Part shown: positions 1-13,510 of the stretch, in pieces | How positions within the stretch are numbered: the stretch's first letter is position 1 | How the letters are laid out: each line of letters begins with the position of its first letter | Assembly (NCBI RefSeq): GCF_900090045.1 | Contig: NC_041781.1 | Coordinates: 2,016,592 to 2,080,591 of the forward strand | Source: Plasmodium malariae | Lineage: Eukaryota > Apicomplexa > Aconoidasida > Haemosporida > Plasmodiidae | DNA length: 64,000 nt | Reading direction: 5' to 3' | Notes under the pieces: model-generated | What the model was told of the DNA's origin: nothing | Database searches by the model: none | The model's input: the letters and a program-made list of their open reading frames with translations, nothing else | Translations under genes and position numbers: made by a program

Positions 1-1
1 T

Positions 2-455
2 TCAGAATCTAGCGATTTGAAAAGAATAGATGATCATTTTCCTGGTGGAACGACACCTACAACTGGTCAATCTACTTATAGTATATCTCAAATTTTAATG
101 TTGGTTGCTTTTCCTCTTGCAGGAATTTTATTTATTAGCTTTATTTTATATAAGGTAAATAGAAATAAAGAATATAAATATAAGTATTCTAATTTACTAA
201 TATATATTTATCTTTAATAAAGAAAAAAATAATAAATATTTATTTAATAATTCTAACATAAACTTCTTGTACGCATCGTTTGTAAAATAGTTTACTCCGA
301 TTGTATCCTGGATAAATACAAAATTAATAGGGAAAAAATTAATTAGACGTAGTCTAGATGATAGTCATAAACAGGAATTAACAGAATACATATCTACACG
401 TGCATTATCAAATTTAAGGAGAAGAAAAGTAAATATAGCCTATCACCCTGCGTGA
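2..455 (+). CDS. pir: PIR (vir-type) protein, 3' end, cut by window start
   Basis: Last part of a PIR family gene; the 5' end lies outside the window. The frame is open from base 2. Exon 2..154 encodes a short Pro/Thr/Gly-rich stretch and then a membrane segment (ISQILMLVAFPLAGILFISF), ending in LYK at a GT donor at 155-156. After a 136-nt intron (acceptor AG 289-290), the final exon 291..455 joins in phase 0 and encodes 54 residues beginning FTP and ending NIAYHPA before TGA. A membrane anchor followed by a separate basic cytoplasmic exon starting FTP is the standard PIR 3' structure and is repeated by the PIR gene at 42810. PIR proteins are variant multigene products thought to act at or near the infected red cell surface. 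Without the cysteine-rich ectodomain, subfamily cannot be judged. The gene is transcribed in the same direction as the next five genes. Confidence 0.82.
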
Positions 456-3400
456 AATTAATTTACTAAAGACAAAGGCTACATTAAATGAGTCATTACT
501 ACGAATATTAATTTTATAAAAATTGTTTTTACGTAGATATTTCTATTAAAAAAAAAAATATATATAATATAAAGAATTTAAAACATTTAAAAATAGTAAT
601 GAAAATAGTACTTTACTGTATATTATTTGAATGTACTGCAGAACATAACTGGTTGATAAATTATCTCTATAAAGAAGAATATTAATTGAAATATATATAA
701 AATTTTAAATAAGAAAATAATTGGAGGACGCTAAATTAAAAATTTTTATGCTTATTGCATCCTAATTTACCAATATCCCATTATACAATTAAGAAAGAAA
801 TAAAAGATTTTCAGTTAATGCGTTTATTAAAGATAAATATTTTCTTATATATAATAGTTTTATAAAAGTCATTATTTAAAGTAGTAAAATGAATAATATG
901 ACGAATATATTGAATAGGTTAGTAAGGTGTTAATTATTATTATAACATAAGAAAAGCCCATACTATAAAAGAGATCGTATATAATATACCAAAAGTAAAA
1001 TATAAAATATACAAAAAAGTAATTATATATATCGTAAATTATACAATATAAAATATAAAGTTTAATTTTAGAAGTATTTTATAAAGATAAATTAGAGTAT
1101 ATAAAAAAAATTTTTATACATATATGAAAAATTAAGTGCTTCATTTGCACTAAGCGACCATAAAAAAAGCTTGGATATCAAAAATATTAAATTTATATTA
1201 ATTTTTATTATGTATATTTTTATTAATAAATTTTATATATAGAATATATTCTCTTTATTTTCATACTGTAAAAACTTTTTATGTAGAAATAAAACAATGA
1301 ACACAAAAATATTTTATTGGTCATCGTAGACGAATAAAATTGGGATATTTTTATTGATAAAAAAGTTTATTCTTATTATCATGTTAGATAATTAACTAAT
1401 GCACATAATTTGCTAAAATTTATCAAGATATTTTGCTTATATGAAATATAAAGATGATCTGTTAAAAATTAAGATAGCTCACATTAAATCAAAACGTTTA
1501 AGGCTGTTGTGTTGTAAATATACCTTTATATCATACATATATGTATTTATATTTTCTACTAAAAATATATAATGTATGGTTAAAATATAAATATACATTA
1601 GTAATATATATACTATATAACTAAAGGATGTATTTATAAATATTATGTTTAAATATTAAAAACCTAGTTATAAGATTTTCAAGAATGAAATATATGTTAG
1701 CTTACATAATAGAGTAGAATCTCTTGTACAGATTAATGAAACTATTTTTCTATATATTTGAGTGCGTAAAATAACAATAGTGCTATTATTTTTGAATATA
1801 ATACCTTATTATTAAAGTTTAAAATATACATGATCATAGCAAATATATAAAATAGCATTAGTATATTAACAATGTATAAGTAATAAAAAATGACAAATAT
1901 ATCAAGAAAAATGATTTAATCAAAAAGTTTATAATATGAATAACTATAAAAAAAATTAAGTTAAATATAAATTTGTATAATAAAACTATATTACTATAAT
2001 TATAAAACAAACAAAATATATAAATTGTTGTAAAATATTAAATAGATATATTATAGAACTAAAACTTTTTTTTTTTAAATATTTTTTTTAGGAAAATTAT
2101 TATAAATGTACTATTATATTATTAAAATAATATATTTAATAGGTTACATTTTTATAATTATTCCCAGTTACTTAGCGTAAGTAAGGGCGATGTATAAAAA
2201 TATTCGTATATGCATATAACTTGTTGTGAAGATATATTTCGTAAAATATAACATTGATTTCAGCTATTTTAGTTTAAGGCGTGTTATAATTTTACAACTA
2301 ATTTTAAGAGTTATATATTTGCTTATGAATAAGCGATAAATAATTTATTCTAAACTCTATAACACTTTAATAAAAAGTATCTATATATAAAAAAATTTTC
2401 TGTGTATTATTGTTTAATATTTAATATTTTATATATTAAAATTTCTTTCTTCTTGACAATAGTATGTTATATTGTACGTTATTCGATTTGAGTAATGTTT
2501 TAGTGGTATTTTTCTTAATGTTACATCAAGTGCTAAAATTGTTATTTTAATAATTTTACTTTAATATATATAAACTTTTTTGTTAGTATTAAAAGTTATA
2601 ATAATTCACGTAATTATATTTTATTCTTTATTATATATGTATATTTCTAAAGACAGTTTTATTTAGTGTATCAAAATACTGATAAGAAATTTTATGATAT
2701 ATTTGTATAACTTTAATTTTTAGTAATAATATATGTAGAAGGTTATTAATTCTAAGTAATTAAATATGTCAGAAATAAATTAAATGATACCTATATTTAT
2801 TATATTATTAAAGAAGTTATGTAGTTGTTGATTTAATTTAATTTTATAAATATTAATTTAATATATACCATAAAATAAATTCATAACGAATGCGATATAT
2901 ATTTATATTAAAGAAAGAATTAAGCAAATACATTACTAAAACTAAATTATGCACGTATTAACGTATATTATGTAATAATTATTATTTTTTTTTTATTATA
3001 GTTCTTTTAAGTATATATATTTAGTCAAAAAAAAAAAATTAAGAATTTAGAAGCATTTCATTTAAATGTATTGATATAAGTTAAAAATAATCAAGAAAAG
3101 TTGTTATGAAAAATTTTTTAGCAAAAATAAAAAATTAGTCTTTATTTTCCACTAAACTATACATTTTTTAATGGATTATGTAGTATAAAATTAATTATAC
3201 CTATTTAATTATATTATAGCGTATAAAGTACTATATGTGCTTCAGATGAAACAAAATTATGCGTTATAATTGACGTAATATATAATGTTTTTTTTTATAT
3301 ATTATTAAAACAATTTTTTTATTTATATGAATAATATTTTTAAGAATAATCAAATTTTCTTTTAAAATATAATGTTAATAAAATTAGGGTTATTAATATT

Positions 3401-3882
3401 GTAAAATCCGTAAAATTAGTAATTATTTTTGCAACATGTAGGGAAATGTAATATATATATTATATACCTTCTATGTATTCTATATAAGCTCAATATTTCT
3501 AAATATTTAAAAAACATTTTTTTTCATTTTTATATTATTATGAAAAAGTTTAATAAAAAAAATTATTTTATCAGTGCATTACTTTAATTAATAAAATTAT
3601 ATATTTTGAATATTTATGAATATATTATATTTTTTTTTTAAATGAAATTTGCTTTTTTTTTGAAAATATTAAGTTAAAAATATTGTAATATACATATAAA
3701 GTTTTAAATTTTTTTGTAGATGTAAAGCTCCACTTAGTTTTTTGCATTATATTAAGTGTTTAAGAAGCAATAATAAAAATAAATATTTTAAACAAATTTA
3801 GTATTTTTGTTAATTTGAATTATATTATAATAATATTATTTTATTTCTATCTGAACATATCACAATATTAATGGTCTATAAC
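456..3882. other. Intergenic DNA
   Basis: AT-rich DNA between the PIR 3' end and the fam-m start, with poly-T/poly-A tracts and no coding frame I can support. Slightly less AT-rich stretch at about 2160-2290, without a readable frame. The last 420 nt form the 5' flank of the fam-m gene, with the shared upstream element near 3469. Confidence 0.6.
3451..3487 (+). promoter_or_regulatory. Shared upstream element of fam-type gene
   Basis: TA-rich run leading into TTCTATGTATTCTATAT, with TTCTATG beginning 414 nt before the ATG at 3883. Equivalent TTCTCTAC/TTCTATA elements lie 408-424 nt before the other fam-type starts. Role unknown; it may mark a transcription start or simply be copied flank. Confidence 0.4.
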
Positions 3883-4779
3883 ATGGAGCAAATAATTAAA
3901 CTAAAATTATGCATTAAATTTTCTGCGTTTATAATTTTAGCTTCGATATATCATTTTAGCAGTGATGTACTATGATTATTCCATTTAAAGACAATTTTAT
4001 TATTTATATTCTTAGTTTTATATATTAATTAATGATGTTTTTTATCATTACATTCTGTATTCTAATATGAGGTAAGTATTTACACTTCTCTTTTTTTTTA
4101 GATAATGCTTAACAAATCTTTGAATGTGAAATGGAATCTCGATAGTATATCAGAAGCAATACATTATCGACTACTAGCCAAATATAAAAAGGATCAGGAT
4201 TCAAACACAGTAGGTTTAACAGAAGATATATCAAATAGTATGAAATGCAAGAAAATAAATATATATAATAATGAAAAATTGACCAAAGGTAAAAACAAAC
4301 AGTCAAACGGAAATTTACTAAATAAGCAGCAATACTACACGGAAATTATAGATTATAATAATGGAATGTTTGATGGAAAACATTTTCATTTTCAAAAAAA
4401 ATGGATAAAAAAAAAAGATTTTGATGATTTTGTTGAAAAAAAGAGGAGAATTTGTGATATAGATTTAAAGAAAATAAAATTTAGGAATTACGGTTTTGGT
4501 TTTACTCTATTTTTTATTTTTTTATTCCTGGGAATAGGAATACCAATATCACCAGGATTAACATTTTTGAAAGTTGAATGGGAAACAATTAAAGTGAATC
4601 CATTAGGTAATTTTTTTTATGATATTACATGTAAGTTGAAAGAATTTTTAAAAATGCATCCTTATGCTATACTTTATAGCATTTTTATCGTTATATTATC
4701 TGTTATACTTATAATAGCAATTTATAAGATTTTAAGAAATAATGAAAAATATGAAAAAATTAAGTTAATGTCTGAGTAA
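3883..4779 (+). CDS. fam-m type exported protein
   Basis: Two exons, 3883..3966 and 4102..4779, joined in phase 0 across a 135-nt intron (GTACTA donor; poly-T tract then TTTTAG acceptor); 253 residues. Exon 1 (28 codons, MEQIIKLKL...) is a hydrophobic signal-like peptide, one codon shorter than in its relatives. A PEXEL-like RLLAK starts at residue 51; the fifth position is Lys rather than the canonical Glu/Asp/Gln. A charged middle with the family block YYTEIIDYNNGMFDGKHFHF is followed by Lys-rich sequence and two membrane segments, about residues 158-180 and 215-240, then a short charged tail (NEKYEKIKLMSE). This pattern matches the fam-m family of P. malariae, presumed exported to the red cell; function unknown. 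The start is fixed by the exon 1 homology and by the closeness to the shared upstream element. Label fam-m versus fam-l is from memory. Confidence 0.85.
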
Positions 4780-6469
4780 AATGAATAATAGGGTATATAT
4801 ATCTTTATCTAGAGAAGCTTTTAATATGAAAAACTATGATATTATTAGTTATTTACTTAATAAACATGAATATAATATCAAACGTATTATAAATAGGTGT
4901 GTATATCTGATTTCTTCGATATAAAAATATAAATAGTTATATTTTTTATGTTCTTGTGTATTTGAATTTTTTAATGTTTTCAAACAGGTATTTTAAATTA
5001 TTAATTTAACTCAATATAAACAATTGTATATTAAAATTCATTTATATAAAAATATGTTTGTTCATTAAAATTAATAAATGATGCCACAATTCATATAATT
5101 ATTTTGAATTGGGATATTTTATATTCGTGCAAAGTAATTCTTCTTATTATTTTTCATCTCATGCTATTCTGAAATTATTATTTGTTCAAGTTTTTATGAA
5201 AATACATTGTAGATTTTAAATAGAAAAATATGTGTTCATTTGTATATGATGAAAGGGATTTTATGTAGTTTGATACTTTTATACATATATATATATATGT
5301 ATATATTATTAAGAAGAATGATTAATATTTATTATATAAAATGGATTTCATTAGAAAAATGGAATAAAACATATTTATTGAAAGAATAATTATAAGTGAC
5401 TTTTATTTTTCTTTATTTTTGTATAAATGTGAAATTAATTTATATCATAAAAAAACATAACTTTATAATTATTGGCTACTTATATGTTCTTACTAACTTG
5501 GAGATACTTAATCGTTTCAATAAAATAAAAAATTAAAAAAATATATAATTTTACTATTTTTATTAATGATACAGTAACACAATTTTATAAAAATTACTAA
5601 AATATATATGTTAGTAAAAGTAGTTAAATGAATAAGATATATATTTTACTTGTTTGTTTGTATTATTAAAGGAATAAACTGATGAATTAAAATTAATCGA
5701 ATATTTATGGATCATTTATTGAAATAATTTTCGTTTTAATAATTGTTAGATATTATAAATTATCCATTAATTTAATTTAACATATCTCTGTCTAAATTCA
5801 TTAGTAAGTCGGTTAAAATGTTGTCATTAAATAAAACAAAATATATGTATTTATTTTTCGAATAAGACAAAGCTTTTAATTCCAATAAAAAATGATATAT
5901 TTCCCACGTCAACCCATCATCGAAAATGGTTAAATGATTTTTTAATTAAAAGATATATGTTTTTTATCAATTTAAGAATATATCAGTAATTAATCTCGTT
6001 CATTATATAATTCACATTTTTAATATTTCTTTTAGTTAAATTTTTAATATCTAATTTAACTTAATTCATTGTACCTTTTAGTGTGCATGATTGATGGAGC
6101 TTTTAGAATAAAACAATAACGTTGTTTTTATAATCTATAAAACTGAACATTTCCTGTTACATATTTTAATAATTATTTTTATGTTACTAAGAATTTCATT
6201 TGTTTTTAATTTTATACATGTATAAATTACTACATATTTTTTTTAAAAATTGTATCTCATGTTTTTTGGAATTTGTTACAAGATCACTAATTAATGCACA
6301 AATTTTATTACATTAGTTTTATTTCATTATAAGGATAGTTCCATACATGACATATCATATCTACTTATTTTCTTGTCCATTAATATAAATATAATAAAAT
6401 TCTTAAAAATATATTTATAATATTTCATCAGTAATATGTTTCCAACCTCTTTTTTACACAATAAAAAGT

Positions 6470-6515
6470 CCTAAATTTATGAATGTGCAATATATGCATA
6501 TTCATGAATTTAAGG
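6470..6515. repeat. Imperfect inverted repeat (hairpin)
   Basis: Arms CCTAAATTTATGAATGTGCA and TGCATATTCATGAATTTAAGG face each other across a five-base loop (ATATA), with a few mismatches and one offset. Pairing can extend three or four bases further with a G-T pair. Lies in gene-free DNA; no T-run or gene end suggests a terminator. Confidence 0.5.
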
Positions 6516-8630
6516 ATTTAATAATATTTTTGAACTTAGATAAAGAATTATAAATTCATATTAAAAATACCTTTAATTTATATTATGGTACTACTTTTAA
6601 ATAAAATGCAGTTTAATTTTTTGGTACAAATCTATTTACATTAATTCTAGTACTTATATGAAAAAAGAAATATATATTATTTTTTGGAGTTTCGTGTAAG
6701 TCTTTTTGAATATGTATAGAAAAAATTAAAATATATATATATATATATCCCCGCACTATTAACAATAATAATAAGTGAGTAAAATAATAATCTATACAAT
6801 ACTGGCTTTTACATAATTTTATTCTTTATTAGCGATATTATATAATGTATTGTTCTAAATAAAAATCTTATAAAAATTTGTTCGGAATATTAATTATACT
6901 TAAGTTATTTAAGTATATAATAAATTTTCTTAGATTTTTCTAATAGTATATATTTCTTGAAAAAAACTTATAATAAATTATGTCCTAAAATATTTACAAA
7001 AATAAAAGTCATAATTATAGATATAAGTTCAAAACATGAACTCATATATATATTTATTTTTTTCATGTTATTATTTTTCAAGTATTATAATGTTTAATAT
7101 TATCATTTTTCTTTGAATTAAACAAAAGTATACTAAAAAAAATTTTTAGCCATATTATTCCATGTAAATTGAATGTAAGATTAAATGTATTAGAGTCTAC
7201 GTATATAAGTACTGCTTAATAGTTGTTCATAATGTTTTTATTTCTTGGGCTTATTATAAAAATAATTTTTTATGTAACTAGATATGCATGTAAAAAAAAC
7301 TGGAAAAAAAAATGAATAACATTTTCTACTAATAGTACATGAAAATTATTGGCTTTAAATAAATCCAAATGGATACAGAAACATAACGTATTATTTAGGA
7401 ATAATAATATAAAGAAGAAATCGAGAAAAGATATATATATAAGGATATACTAATATATTTAAAAAAAAATAAAATGACTATTAATATATGTAAATAAATA
7501 TATTTACCATCTTATATTTCTTTTTGGAAAATCGTTGTAATTATATGTAAAAATAATAATATATAGCTGTAAAAATTAATTGTTTTATTTTTTGTGCATA
7601 TCGAGTTTTTATATATTTTTTTTAAGGCTTTTCGTACATTTGTAATATCATTTTTAATACATTTGCATTTTTTTGAGGTATTTTTTTTTATTTCTTGTTT
7701 TCATATTTAATAATTTATTTTATCGAGGTTATAATATCGTATTTTACTGTAAAAAATTTTTTAAGAAAAATGTTTAGTATTTATGAATATTAGGTTAATA
7801 TAATATAAATAATAAAAATTATCGTTATATATTAAGGGAACTGATTATGTTTAGATGTGAATAACAGTCTACATTTATTAATATAAATTTGATTTACATA
7901 ATAACCGTATATTTTAGATTATTAATCTTGTGCAATACAATACTTTTCCATAAAATGAAAGCATAAGTATATTTAATATCATATAATTAGAATTATATTA
8001 TTGTTCATTAAATTCCGTTTTATAAAAATTATTTGAATAACTTTGATATAATAAACGGATAATAAAAAAGTATAGGAATTTTTATTTTTTAATACATACG
8101 TAAATAATTAATGAACTAGGCTTGTTATGATAATGATATATTTAATACTAGAAATACTTTTTTTTTTTTTTTGTTTATTATTTTTTATTAATAATTCATC
8201 TAAATATGTACATTTAACAAAATAAATTAAGTAGTTTATTAGAAGTATTTACAAACGTTAAATTTATAAATAATTATATGAACTAAATTAAAAACTATAA
8301 TTTTCTAATATTTTTATATAAAAAAAAAAATGTATTTGATCTTCAAAATATATATTATTTATAGATTTGGTAGTATGATATAAATACAATTTCTTAAATA
8401 TATAATAAACCAATAGAGAATGAAAGTGTTATTATTAATATATAATTAGTAATTGAATAAAATACTAATATCTTAATTTATTTTTACTATTATTATGTTG
8501 TCATGATGATTATTATTATTTAAAAATAATAACCTGCTTCTTCAAAATGTATTATTTATAAAATTATAAATTATAAAAAAAAAAAAACATAATCTTATTT
8601 ATTATTCTTTGAATATAGAAAACAACCAAT

Positions 8631-8662
8631 TATCTATATTCTATAGATTCTATATTCTACAT
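8631..8662 (+). promoter_or_regulatory. Shared upstream element of fam-type gene
   Basis: A duplicated TATATTCTA motif, first TTCTATAG at 8639, 413 nt before the ATG at 9052. Same relative position as in the other fam-type genes. The preceding and following bases also resemble the flank of the gene at 20264. Confidence 0.4.
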
Positions 8663-9051
8663 AAAGAGTACTTGGAAAAAATAGGTAATCTTTAGTTTTT
8701 TTTTATTTTATTGTTTAAAGAAAATTAATAACAAAAATAATTTAATTACACTACTACATTAAATTATGTCTATTTAATATTAAGGATAATTTTAGATTTT
8801 TCATTTTGATAAAAAATTACATTTAGTGAAAATATAATATAAAAATATTTTAATGTTTTTTTTATGTTCTATTTCTTTGTCTATATTGTACAATATATTA
8901 CAGTTACATACGTTTTATTTTTTGCGAAAAAAAAAGAAAGGATAAAGAAAATTTAAATTAATAAATAATTATACTATCCTGTATCATTAAAAAAATATTA
9001 TACTATTGTTAACTTTTTATTTAATATATTTCAATATTAAATATCTATATA

Positions 9052-10047
9052 ATGGATGAAAGGAAGAAATTATTGTTTTTAATTAATTTTGCGATGTTTA
9101 TTTTTTTATCTTGGATAGGAAACTTCACAAGTGAACTGGTATTATAATAATATTTATGAATATTTACATTATTCAGATTGTTATTGTTTTATTTTTATTC
9201 GTAATTTTTTTTTGGCAAGAAATTTATGTTCCTTAAATTACTAATATTTTCTTTGTTATTTTAGTGTACCTTTAAAAAATATTTAGATGAAAATTACAAA
9301 GCTGTTAAAAAATTAGATACAAGAATTTATCGATTACTAACAAAATATAGGAAAAACATAAATTCATGTATGTTAGGATTAAGAGAAGTGATACCATATA
9401 ATGTAGAGAACGAAAAAACAAATATATGTAATAATGTGAAGAGAGACATATCAAAAAATAGTAAATCAAATGGATGTTCTTTAAAAAATGAGGAAAGTCA
9501 TAAACTAGATAAAAAAAGTAAATCTTGTATTTTTGAAACAAAAAAATATTCCCGTCTGGAAAAAAAAATATTCAAAGAACTTGATTATGAGAATTTTCTT
9601 AAAAATAATAGGACAATTAGTGATAAATTATATAAGAGAATAGTAGTTAAAAAATACGGACTACGATTACTCCTACCTTTCTTACTCTTTTTCTTATTAT
9701 TATTATCACTAATATTAGACTATTCTGGTGGTACAGGACTTTTAAGTGGATTGCGTGAGGTATTGAATACCTTCGCCCCAAGTTTTTGGAGAACGTTAGG
9801 ACCAAAATTGAGTATACTTTTAGGGGAATCTTGGTCGAAAACGTTAAAACCGCTTTTCGAAGCGTCAGTATGGAAGGACAGTCAGTGGAAAAAGGAAATC
9901 TATGTATCGTCCAATTTATTTGGTTTTATAATATATTTCATACCTTTCATTATATTAGGTGTCACACTTATAACAGGAGTTATTTACTATCATAAAAAAG
10001 TTAAAAAATTTGAAAAAATTAAGTTTAGGAAGAAATATAATGCATAG
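9052..10047 (+). CDS. fam-l type exported protein
   Basis: Exons 9052..9138 (29 codons, MDERKKLLFL...) and 9265..10047, phase 0, intron 126 nt (GTATTA donor, TTATTTTAG acceptor); 289 residues. Exon 1 is a signal-like hydrophobic peptide. Exon 2 opens CTFKKYLDENY and carries a PEXEL-like RLLTK at residues 52-56. The family block KKIFKELDYENFLKNNRTIS is followed by a membrane segment at about 163-183, a Gly/Ser/Leu loop of roughly 65 residues and a second membrane segment at about 250-272 ending in YYHKKVKKFEKIKF. This is the other of the two P. malariae exported families, here called fam-l. Such proteins are presumed exported; the function is not known, although an RH5-like fold has been proposed for these families. 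The start is supported by a 5' flank AATATTAAATATCTATATAATG that is identical at the fam-m gene at 24764. Confidence 0.86.
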
Positions 10048-13000
10048 AAAGAACTATGTTTCATCTTGTAATTAAGTTATAAATATAAGATAACATACGA
10101 GATATCTTTAGTTATGAGCTTATTAAATACATTCATAATTGCTTAAATATTTTAAATACACCTAACCCCACATGAACTCCTTAATGCCCAAGTATAGATT
10201 ATGTTCTTAGATTTTCAGTGAATTTGAACGTTTTAATATTTTCTCATGAGTATTATAAAATATCTTCCACGTTTAGCTAAATATCCTTGTCATAATATAC
10301 ATATATATTTTATATTTAATTATATTTTTATAGAAAAACTATATGTGTGAAATAAAATTAATATATAACATAAAATTTAATATATTTTTATTAAGTTCTT
10401 GTGTTAACTTATGTTTTATATAAAAATTGTTTATTTCTACTTTATATTTTTTTCTAGTCTAAAATAGTCATTCTTTCATGTTATTAGGATTATTTATTAT
10501 TGACTTTAAATTAGTAATACATATGTAATGTTTTGAATTTAGTGAAAGAAGGTGAATGTATTTAGATTTGTGGATTTTTATATGTATTTTTACTAAAAAA
10601 CTTAAATTTCATTCTATAAAATATGTTTTGTGAGAAATATCTTATAAAATATTTTTATTGTAAAAGCAAATTAAATTCACTTTTAGTTTATTTTGTTTGT
10701 CATAATTTTAAAGTTAGAGATATACGATAAAAGAATATCGCTATTAAGTACAGATTATTTACATTTATTTACCAGTTTATTGCTTCTTTATAATTACTAT
10801 TAAAATGAAAACCTAAAATTATTTATAAATGTACTTAATGGTGGTGTTAACCAAATTCTGTACAAACTAATTAAATATATATTTTATTTAAAATTTATAA
10901 ATAAATTAAAAATATATATATTTTTTTATTTTTTACATTATTAATATATTATATTGATAAATTAAATATAATAATAAATTAATAGATAATATATGTAAAT
11001 TCATTTTTTTTTTAATTATTATAGTAAAATTTTAATATGTATATATATTTGTAAAAGGATATATTAGAATTATTAGTACAAAAGAGTATAAGTTTTTTCT
11101 ACAAGCATACAATATTCTGCAAGTATATATATATATATCTTATTTTCCATATATACATTTTTATTTAATAAAGGGTTAATATGTTATTAAAAACACACAT
11201 AATTTACTTTATATAGAGATAATAATCCAATTATATTTATAACACTCATTTTTTAGATAAAACTAGAAAAAATATTTTATTTTATTTTTGAGATAATTCT
11301 TACTTATAAAATATTATATTTTTAGTTAAGTTCTAATTTTTCTACTTCAAAATTATTTTTTTCTTCAACAAGAAATTAATTAAATAAAGGTAATATATAT
11401 ATTTAACATAAAAATGTAATCGTAGTAGTTCTCATTATTAGATTAAATTTATTAAATTTTGTTCTTTATGGGTTCAAATGAAAATTATAATATAATATTT
11501 ATACATGTTTCAGTTATCACATTTACATGCTATTACATAGGATTCTCTAGACAATGAAATTACGCGTGCATATTTTTTTCTTTGCAAAAAAGCATTATAC
11601 ATGCAAAGAATATAGAATATATATAGATAACTGTAAACGAAGATTGTGCAATGTTGCTGACAAGAATTTTAATAAAAAAATATTTATATTTACTTTTTTT
11701 ATAATATTATTATTACTGTATTTTATTAAATCATTATCTTCTGTGTAAATAATATATATAAATATGTAAAATTATTATGTTAGCGGAATATATATTTTTT
11801 TTCTTTTTTTTTTGCATATATAATATTAATTATGCCATATTTTCCAAAAAGAATTTTATTAAAATTTTCATATCCTGTATTTATGAATTACCCGTTAAAA
11901 ATTAATAATAAGATATGAATATATTATATGAAAAAAAATGAAAACAAAAAGTTAAATTAAAGAAAGAACATTACTATAAGGTAGAAAAGAGAGATATTTA
12001 ACAAAATAATTATTTAATATAAGGAATAAAATTTATTTTTAGCAGAAAAAATATATGGTAAATAGAAAAATAGTAACAAAAAGCTTTCATAAAATAATAA
12101 GATTTATTTTACAAGTATTTAATCTTATTATTTAATACTATTAGTTTTTCATTTATTTGTGTTTTTATAATATGCATGATGTTAAAAACATAACTTAGAA
12201 TTCTTCTTTACTCAATAAATACTCATGTAAATAATAAAATATTTTGTGTATATACAGCTTTAAAAATGACGTTCACGTAAATAATTAACCTTAAAAAGAA
12301 AAAAGAAAAATATTTTTTTAATCCTCATATTATCAAGCTTTTAATTTTTTTATGTTACTATTAAAAATTAAAATATATATATAGACCATTTTATATATAT
12401 TATTTTTTTTGAATGTATTCAATTATATATGTCTGTAATAAAAACGTTCTTTACTTAATTTTTTTGTTCTCTCTTTTCTCCTACTTTCCTTTATTTTTTT
12501 TTTTTCGTTTTAAATTAATACATGTGAATTAAAATTATGCAAAGAAAAATTATTAAATTTTTATGAAATTTTTTATTGTAAGAATTTTTAAAAATAAGGT
12601 TGTGGAGAATTTGCATTTTTCCACATAGAAGACATTGCTAAATTAAGAACATAACTTTGATTTTCTATAACTATATTTTGATATATGTAATTATAGTTTA
12701 TGTGCTTACTATACTACTCTTTATTTTATACTTATGCATTAATGGAATATAAGTGCAGCAATTTTAATAAAAAATATGATAATTGCTAGAATTAACATTA
12801 TGTAGATGTAAAAACTCTCAATGCGAATGTCACATACATTACTCTTTCTTATTTTTAATACATATTTTGCTTTACTAGGACAGTCTTATCATCCTAAGCG
12901 AATGTTAATATGAAAAAAGGGAAAATGGAGAGAAGCCATAGGAAGTCTTAAAGGCGCATGATGATGTAGTGCCAAAACAAATTAAAACAAGTAAAATAAA

Positions 13001-13359
13001 ATGAAGAAAGAAAAAATTATAATTATTTAAGAATAATACTAAATATATAAGCATAATGAAAATTTAAAGGTATTTTTCTCTATCGTCTTTTTATATGTTA
13101 AATTTGGATTACAAAGATGTTTTTCTCGAAACCGCAGCTCTTTATACATATAAAATGTTAATGAGAAAGAGGGGAAAAGGAAAGGAAGTGAAAATCTTTA
13201 CGTAATTTTGATAATTTATTATTTCTTGTCTTAATTTTTATGAAAAGTCTAAAAGATGCACAATAAGCATGTGTTTATATACTTTCTTGAGAATTAGGTA
13301 TACATGTATTGAGGATAATTATTATAAAAGAATTGTGATGTGTCCTTTGTACTGATATA

Positions 13360-13510
13360 GTGTGCAGATGTACCTGTATATATATATGTGTATATGTACA
13401 TCTGCATGTAAACATGAATATATGTAAATGCGTATATGAACTTATTCACATGAACATGTATATATGTGTATGCGTATAGATGCATGTACAAAGGTAGATA
13501 TGTAGACTTG
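13360..13510. repeat. Low-complexity TATG/TGCATG tract
   Basis: Irregular repeats of TATATGTGTATATG, ACATGTATATATG and TGCATGTA. They create an apparent minus-strand reading frame rich in Tyr, Ile, His and Thr, which I regard as repeat-derived rather than a gene. Confidence 0.5.

Larger units (their letters stand above)
4780..9051. other. Intergenic DNA
   Basis: About 4.3 kb without a supported gene. Holds the 3' flank of the fam-m gene, with a GAATTT-TTTAATGTTTT block near 4960 that recurs after other fam genes. It also holds an imperfect inverted repeat at 6470-6515, many homopolymers, and the 5' flank of the next gene. Confidence 0.6.

Noticed and set aside
4109..9541. Frames antisense to the fam genes (4109-4306, 9305-9541) and the out-of-phase frame 9786-9995
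   Set aside because: Shadows of the real exons in other frames.
11554..11748. 64-codon frame with ATG and a hydrophobic end
   Set aside because: Lies in a fam-type 3' flank; the matching flank after the 57614 pseudogene does not preserve the frame.
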